Below, piece after piece: positions 58,724-64,000 of a stretch of 64,000 bases of DNA (within the stretch, counting starts at the first letter, position 1; the number at the start of each line of letters is the position of its first letter). The notes beneath the pieces are model-generated. The model saw only the letters and a program-made list of their open reading frames with translations. It was not told the origin of the DNA and searched no databases. The DNA lies in assembly GCF_028289855.1 (NCBI RefSeq), contig NZ_JAQGKZ010000055.1:1-64000 (forward strand), given 5' to 3'. Both the position numbers and the translations under genes were made by a program. The stretch is from Sphingomonas bacterium. GTDB lineage: Bacteria; Pseudomonadota; Alphaproteobacteria; Sphingomonadales; Sphingomonadaceae.

Positions 58724-60033
58724 GCCGCTATCCACGCCGCGAGCGCGGCGCGCGCGCGGTCGGTGTACAACTTTTTGCGGTCGGCTTTCTTGGTGCGGCC
58801 CGGGATCGGCGGCATCAGCCCGAAATTGACGTTCATCGGCTGGTAGGTCGCAGCCTCGGCCGCGCCGGTGATGTGGTGCAGGAGCGCGCCCAGCGCGGTT
58901 TCGACCGGGGGCGGCGTCATGACGTCACCGCGCAGTTCGGCCGCGGCAAAGCGGCCTGCGAGCATCCCGATCGCTGCGCTTTCGACATAGCCTTCGCACC
59001 CGGTAATCTGGCCGGCGAAGCGGATGTTGGGGCGCGATTTCAGCCGCAGCGTGGGATCGAGCAACTCTGGCGAGCGAATGAAGGTGTTGCGATGCAGCCC
59101 GCCAAGCCGCGCGAACTCGGCATTTTCGAGTCCCGGGATCGTCCGAAACAGCCGCACTTGTTCGGCATGCTTCAGCTTGGTCTGAAAGCCGACGATGTTC
59201 CACAACGTGCCGCTGGCATTATCCTGACGCAGCTGCACCACCGCATAAGGCCAGCGACCGGTGCGCGGATCGTCGAGCCCGACGCCCTTCATCGGCCCAA
59301 ACCGCAACGTCTCCGGCCCGCGCTCGGCCATCACCTCGATCGGCATGCAGCCTTCGAAGTAAGGCGTGTCCTTTTCCCACTCGCGAAATTCGCCCTTTTC
59401 GCCGTCGACCAATCCCTGGACGAAGGCGTGGTATTGGTCCGCGTCCATCGCGCAGTTGATGTAATCCTTGCCCTCGCCCTTGTTCCAGCGCGACTGAAAC
59501 CAGGCGGTGTCCATGTCGATGCTATCGCGGTGGACGATCGGCGCGATCGCGTCGAAGAACGCCAGTGCGTCGCTTCCGGTCGCCGCGCCGATGCTGGCGG
59601 CCAGGCCGGGCGCGGTAAGGGGGCCGGTCGCGACGATCGTGGGGCCGTCGGGCAGCGCATCGACGCGTTCGCGCACGATCTCGACGTTCGAATGCGCCGC
59701 CAGTCGCGCGGTGACGCCTTCGGAAAAGCCGTCGCGGTCGACCGCCAGCGCCGATCCGGCGGGCACCTTGTGCTTGTCGCCCTCGCTCATGATGATCGAT
59801 CCGAACGCTCGCATCTCGGCATGGAGCAGACCCACCGCGTTGTTTTCGGCGTCGTCGGAGCGGAAACTGTTCGAGCAGACCAGTTCGGCCAGCCCGTCGG
59901 TCTGGTGTGCCGGGGTCATATCCCCCGATCCGCGCATTTCGGACAGTTTCACGCGCACGCCTGCTTCGGCGAGCTGCCACGCTGCCTCCGACCCGGCGAG
60001 CCCGCCGCCGATGATGTGGACCTGGTGTGTCAT
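58720..60033 (-). CDS. trmFO: Methylenetetrahydrofolate-tRNA-(uracil-5-)-methyltransferase TrmFO
   Basis: [58 protein letters not shown]. Confidence 0.96.
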   Translation of the reverse strand: MTHQVHIIGGGLAGSEAAWQLAEAGVRVKLSEMRGSGDMTPAHQTDGLAELVCSNSFRSDDAENNAVGLLHAEMRAFGSIIMSEGDKHKVPAGSALAVDRDGFSEGVTARLAAHSNVEIVRERVDALPDGPTIVATGPLTAPGLAASIGAATGSDALAFFDAIAPIVHRDSIDMDTAWFQSRWNKGEGKDYINCAMDADQYHAFVQGLVDGEKGEFREWEKDTPYFEGCMPIEVMAERGPETLRFGPMKGVGLDDPRTGRWPYAVVQLRQDNASGTLWNIVGFQTKLKHAEQVRLFRTIPGLENAEFARLGGLHRNTFIRSPELLDPTLRLKSRPNIRFAGQITGCEGYVESAAIGMLAGRFAAAELRGDVMTPPPVETALGALLHHITGAAEAATYQPMNVNFGLMPPIPGRTKKADRKKLYTDRARAALAAWIAA

Positions 60034-60131
60034 TGCGGGTCGCGATAGTCCGCTTCGCCGTCTGGCGGAAGCCGCCGCGGCCGCGTTTATCCTCTGGTCC
60101 GAAGGCGGATATTGCGGCACTAGCGGCTGCC

Positions 60132-60866
60132 ATGCCCGCCGAGACTCCTGCAAGGCCGACGATCAGCCTCGTTATTCCCGCCTATAACGAACAGGACTAT
60201 CTCCCAGCCTGTCTCGACGCGGTGATGGCGAACGTCGCGGGTAAGGCGATGGAGATCATCGTCGTCGACAATAACAGCACCGATGGGACGAAGGCGGTTG
60301 CCGAGCGCTATCCCGGTGTGACCTATGTGTTCGAAGCCGAAAAGGGGATCACTCGGGCGCGCCAGCGCGGCTTCCTGACCGCTAGTGGCGACATCATCGC
60401 CTATGTCGATGCCGATACGCATCCGCCGGCGGGGTGGATCGAGCAGATCTGGGAGCAATTCGGCAAGAATCCGGAGCTTGCCTGCCTGTCGGGTCCCTAC
60501 AGTTTCTACGACCTCAACGGTCTGCGCAACGCTGTCTCCGCCGGCTGGTTCGTCGCGGCGCGGCCGCTCTACAGCATCATCGGCTACATGCTGGTCGGCG
60601 GCAATTTCGCGATCCGCCGCGATGTGCTGGAGAAGATGGGCGGGTTCGATGCCTCAATCGAATTTTACGGTGAGGACGTCGACATCGCCAAGCGCGCGCA
60701 AAAACAGGGCAAGGTGCTGTTCTCGCCGCGCTTCGTCATGCCGACTTCCGGACGGCGGATGAAGAAGCAGGGCTTCATCAAGATGGCGAGCATCTATTTC
60801 ATCAATTTCTTCTCGATTGTCTTCCGCGGCAAGCCCGCCACCATGGGCTACAAAGACATCCGCTAG
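60132..60866 (+). CDS. Glycosyltransferase family 2
   Basis: [44 protein letters not shown]. Confidence 0.95.
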   Translation: MPAETPARPTISLVIPAYNEQDYLPACLDAVMANVAGKAMEIIVVDNNSTDGTKAVAERYPGVTYVFEAEKGITRARQRGFLTASGDIIAYVDADTHPPAGWIEQIWEQFGKNPELACLSGPYSFYDLNGLRNAVSAGWFVAARPLYSIIGYMLVGGNFAIRRDVLEKMGGFDASIEFYGEDVDIAKRAQKQGKVLFSPRFVMPTSGRRMKKQGFIKMASIYFINFFSIVFRGKPATMGYKDIR

Positions 60867-61972
60867 GCGACGGGTCGGGGCTTGGCGAAAGACAGATCGG
60901 TGCGCGGCAATTGCGCGCGGACGTGATCGGGTAACCGAGCGAGCACCAACTCCCGCGCCTGGCGCCAATAGGCGGCGAGCACCACCAGGAACCCGCCGGT
61001 CAGCATCGCGGTGATCGTCATCGTCGTCGATTGCAACGCACCCATCAGCGTCGCGGTCGCTGGCACGACGTAGATCAGACTCGACATCAGCAGCGACCGC
61101 CGGTCGATGACCAAGGCGACGAAGCAGAAAAACGCGAACAGGCAGATCACCGCAATCGCCGCGCCGCCATCGGCGGGCTGCGTTGTAAACGCGTTGAGCC
61201 GCTCCCAGCCGGCCGATCCGCCGGTCACGCCAAGCAACAGCCGAAAGCTGGCCCCGGCAACCTGATATCCCGCCGCCCAGTGCATCCAGAACGCGATGTC
61301 GGCGCGGCGAGTCTCACGGCGCACGTCCGACATGTCCCACCACATCGCGATCGCGAACAGCCACAGCCCGACCAACAGCAGCATGAAGCTGACCACGCCC
61401 GCCGATGCATTCGGCGTCAGCAAATGAACGATGTGAACGCCGACGTTCACTGCCGCGACCGCCGCCGTCATATAAGCGAACGGCAGCTTGAACCGCAGCC
61501 AGTAGAGCGCACTGATCATCGCGGTGCCGAACGACACGATCAGCGCGCCGAGCGGCGACAACGCCGTCCACCCAAACGGCGAACCGGGCCATCCGCCTGA
61601 TGCCGGAAACAGGTTGGCCACCGATATCAGCCCGACCAGCGCCGCTACCACGAACGCGCCGAACAGTACGAAACTGGTCAACGTCATCCGGCGCTGGCGC
61701 GTGAAATGCTCGGCGAAGGCCCAACTCGCACCCAGCACGATGACGATCGCGAGCAGCGGCAGGAACGCGAAGGCGAACGCGACGCCACCTAGGAGCAGCA
61801 ACAGCCCGGCGGCGGTCATCACGTCGGCGAGCCCGCCGACCAGCCCGAACCGTTCCTCGTCGGCGAGCGGCGTCTGGCGCTGCTCCGCGCTGAAGTTGCG
61901 TAAATCGCGCGCGATTTCCGGCGAGATCACGCCCGATTTTACCGCAGCCTCAAGTTCGACGCTGTCCATCAT
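60863..61972 (-). CDS. Hypothetical multi-TM membrane protein (DUF2157-like architecture)
   Basis: 369 aa; soluble N-terminal helix then about 10 TM segments. Confidence 0.65.
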   Translation of the reverse strand: MMDSVELEAAVKSGVISPEIARDLRNFSAEQRQTPLADEERFGLVGGLADVMTAAGLLLLLGGVAFAFAFLPLLAIVIVLGASWAFAEHFTRQRRMTLTSFVLFGAFVVAALVGLISVANLFPASGGWPGSPFGWTALSPLGALIVSFGTAMISALYWLRFKLPFAYMTAAVAAVNVGVHIVHLLTPNASAGVVSFMLLLVGLWLFAIAMWWDMSDVRRETRRADIAFWMHWAAGYQVAGASFRLLLGVTGGSAGWERLNAFTTQPADGGAAIAVICLFAFFCFVALVIDRRSLLMSSLIYVVPATATLMGALQSTTMTITAMLTGGFLVVLAAYWRQARELVLARLPDHVRAQLPRTDLSFAKPRPVA

Positions 61973-62055
61973 CGCTCCCGTTTCCAGCCATCTGCCGGAG
62001 ATTGGGCGAAAAAATCGTTAAGTTGTGCAGGCCGGTCGTTGCCGTGCAGACCCGT

Positions 62056-62382
62056 TCACACGCCTCCGCCCGAATTGAATACGAAGCCGGCCCACATGAT
62101 CAGAACAACGATCATCCACAGGGTAACGGCGATCACCGCTCTTGCTGATCGACGCCCGCGGACAATCAGAATTGCCCCCGGAACGAGGGCACCAATCAAC
62201 ACGAACGCCAAAGAACCGTAACGATACCACAGGTCTTGCTGCCAAGATGAATAACCTCCGCTGGCGAATGCCAGCGCTAGCAGTCCCATGAATATGGTGT
62301 TGAAGATCGCCAGGGCTGCTGCGCAACCCCAACCCGGCGACATTGAAACGATCACCGGGCTTTCTTTGGTCTCGATCGTCAC
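62056..62382 (-). CDS. Hypothetical membrane protein
   Basis: 108 aa, three TM-like segments; overlaps upstream gene by 4 nt. Confidence 0.6.
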   Translation of the reverse strand: MTIETKESPVIVSMSPGWGCAAALAIFNTIFMGLLALAFASGGYSSWQQDLWYRYGSLAFVLIGALVPGAILIVRGRRSARAVIAVTLWMIVVLIMWAGFVFNSGGGV

Positions 62383-62786
62383 GCGACGACTTCGCCGCGC
62401 AACGCTGCGGCGCGCAGGTTCGCGAGGTTACGGTCGTCGAGCCAGCTGTTCACCTTGCGCCCGAATTGCGCGATCGCGCCCATGTTGAAGAAGTGCATCG
62501 CGCCGAGCACCAGCACCGCCAGCCCGACCTTGCTCGACAGGAAGCGGATCGCGCCGCCCATCGTGGTCGGCTCGTCGCCCAGGTTCAGCGTCAGTGTGAT
62601 GAAGCCGATATTGACGAGATAGAAGCCGACGACCAGCAAGTGATTGGTCGATTTCGCCAGCGTCTCGTTCTGGCCGAAGCATTGCATCAGGAACACGATG
62701 CCGTTCTTCGACAAGGTGCGCGCGACCCAGATCGTGATCGCGATGGTGATCAGCAGATAGGCGCCATAGATCGTCTCGATCATCAT
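62379..62786 (-). CDS. Hypothetical membrane protein
   Basis: MMIETIYGAYLLITIAITIWVARTLSKNGIVFLMQCFGQNETLAKSTNHLLVVGFYLVNIGFI... Confidence 0.75.
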   Translation of the reverse strand: MMIETIYGAYLLITIAITIWVARTLSKNGIVFLMQCFGQNETLAKSTNHLLVVGFYLVNIGFITLTLNLGDEPTTMGGAIRFLSSKVGLAVLVLGAMHFFNMGAIAQFGRKVNSWLDDRNLANLRAAALRGEVVA

Positions 62787-62806
62787 AACCTCCGTATATT
62801 CGGGGA

Positions 62807-62824
62807 TTTCAGGAAAAACAGAAA
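62807..62824. promoter_or_regulatory. Operator candidate TTTCAG-N6-CAGAAA
   Basis: TTTCAGGAAAAACAGAAA; same arms and spacing (one mismatch) as the repeat at 63423..63440. Confidence 0.6.
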
Positions 62825-62871
62825 TTATCGGGCGTAAGAACGCGGCGGAGGGTGGGCGTGATCCATCGCCG

Positions 62872-63414
62872 TCAGCCCTTGCGCTTGCCGGGGATCAGCT
62901 TGGCGACTCGGCCGCCAAGTTTCATCAATGTGACGAGCGTCGGTTTGGGCAGCACGCGGACCTGGTCGTACCAGGATGACAGCGTCCAGATGAACTCGTA
63001 CATCCGCCCGACGCGCTGGCGGACATGCTCGGGCGCCTTCTTGTCGGCGGCGAGTCGCTCGGACAATTCGGCGAGGAGCGCGATGGTCGGGTCGACTTCG
63101 CGCCGCTTGCGCTCGGCGGCGATGCGCAGCAGCATTTCCCACAAATCGGTCTCGGCGGCAAAATGGTCGCGGCGGTCGCCCTCGACATGGACGCGGCGGA
63201 CGATCGAATAGGCCTGCAATTCCTTGAGCGCGGTCGACACGTTCGAGCGGGCCAAGCCGAGCGCGTTGACGATCGTGTCGGCGTCGAGCGGTCGGTCGGA
63301 GAGGTAGAGCAGCGCATGAACCTGCGCGACCGAGCGGTTGACGCCCCAGTGCGTCCCCATTTCCCCCCAATGGAGGATGAAGGCCTTGGCATCGGGATGG
63401 TCGATCGCGGTCAT
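62872..63414 (-). CDS. GbsR/MarR family transcriptional regulator
   Basis: MGTHWGVNRSVAQVHALLYLSDRPLDADTIVNALGLARSNVSTALKELQAYSIVRRVHVEGDRRDHFAAETDLWEML. Confidence 0.92.
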   Translation of the reverse strand: MTAIDHPDAKAFILHWGEMGTHWGVNRSVAQVHALLYLSDRPLDADTIVNALGLARSNVSTALKELQAYSIVRRVHVEGDRRDHFAAETDLWEMLLRIAAERKRREVDPTIALLAELSERLAADKKAPEHVRQRVGRMYEFIWTLSSWYDQVRVLPKPTLVTLMKLGGRVAKLIPGKRKG

Positions 63415-63422
63415 ATCGACTC

Positions 63423-63440
63423 TTTCTGTAATTTCAGAAA
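63423..63440. promoter_or_regulatory. Operator candidate TTTCTG-N6-CAGAAA upstream of the GbsR-type regulator
   Basis: TTTCTGTAATTTCAGAAA perfect 6-bp arms. Confidence 0.65.
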
Positions 63441-63516
63441 TAACTGTTGAGCGATTTGGAGTCAAGCGGTCGATCGGGACTTGCGGCGAAAAGGGAGCTG
63501 GCCCATCGTACGCGCC

Positions 63517-64000
63517 ATGTCATCGGCCGCTCCGAAGTTTCCTCTTCTGTTTGTCGCTGCTTTGGTTGCAGGCGTGAGCTATTGGATCGGCGGGCAACAC
63601 ACCGAGCCGGCGCTGTTGCCGATGGCGTGGAAGGGCAGCGGCGTCGGGCTGCTCGCGCTGTGGGCGGCGCTCAACGCGCGCAATCGCGACGGGTGGCAGA
63701 TTGCGGCCGTGCTGGCGCTTGGCGCGCTGGGGGATGTGGTGCTCGAACGCAGCCAGGCGGGCGGGGGCGGGGCTTTCCTCGCCGGGCACATCGTCGCTGC
63801 AGCGCTGTACTGGCGTCATCACCGGATGAAGCGGACGCCAAGCCAGACCGCGCTGGCATTGCTCCTGCTGGTCGGCACGCCGCTGATCGCATTCCTGCTT
63901 CCCGCCGATCGCGCCGCCGCACCGCTGATCGCGGTGTACGCGCTCGGACTAGGGGCGATGGCGGGCAGTGCCTGGGCGAGCACCTTTCCGCGTTATCGCC
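63517..64000 (+). CDS. YhhN-like (TMEM86/lysoplasmalogenase family) membrane protein, 3' end outside window
   Basis: MSSAAPKFPLLFVAALVAGVSYWIGGQHTEPALLPMAWKGSGVGLLALWAALNARNRDGWQIAAVLALGALGDVVLE... Confidence 0.75.
   Translation, partial: MSSAAPKFPLLFVAALVAGVSYWIGGQHTEPALLPMAWKGSGVGLLALWAALNARNRDGWQIAAVLALGALGDVVLERSQAGGGGAFLAGHIVAAALYWRHHRMKRTPSQTALALLLLVGTPLIAFLLPADRAAAPLIAVYALGLGAMAGSAWASTFPRYR

Overview
This 64 kb window is a GC-rich alphaproteobacterial chromosome segment. Gene content and order look sphingomonad-like; that is inferred from protein content only. I see no prophage, IS element, CRISPR array or rRNA. Housekeeping blocks include lapA-pyrF-trpF-trpB-[57-aa ORF]-trpA, ftsY/ispZ/mtaB, ffh-rpsP-rimM-trmD-rplS, asd, ahcY, amn, trmFO, rarA, sodB and one tRNA-Thr(UGU). 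The best candidate for an under-described system is an enlarged phage-shock (Psp) envelope-stress locus at about 11.6-16.0 kb. There a divergent pspF faces a near-consensus sigma-54 promoter, which drives a 52-aa secreted-type ORF, then pspA, pspB, pspC and a tandem series of small single-TM proteins. Most of those small proteins share a C-terminal coiled-coil motif (LxxRhxVLERIxTDxxxRxxxEIxxLR) that also appears as a degenerate tail on PspC. Other notable items: a 57-aa membrane microprotein between trpB and trpA; several operator palindromes (PadR, SoxR, MarR-type, GbsR-type, SahR-like); an in-frame palindromic repeat inside mtaB; a long acidic extension on ribosomal protein S16; two histone-H1-like Lys/Ala-rich proteins flanking amn; and an isolated TadE/TadG-like gene trio. 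All calls were made by reading the sequence and supplied translations; no searches were run.
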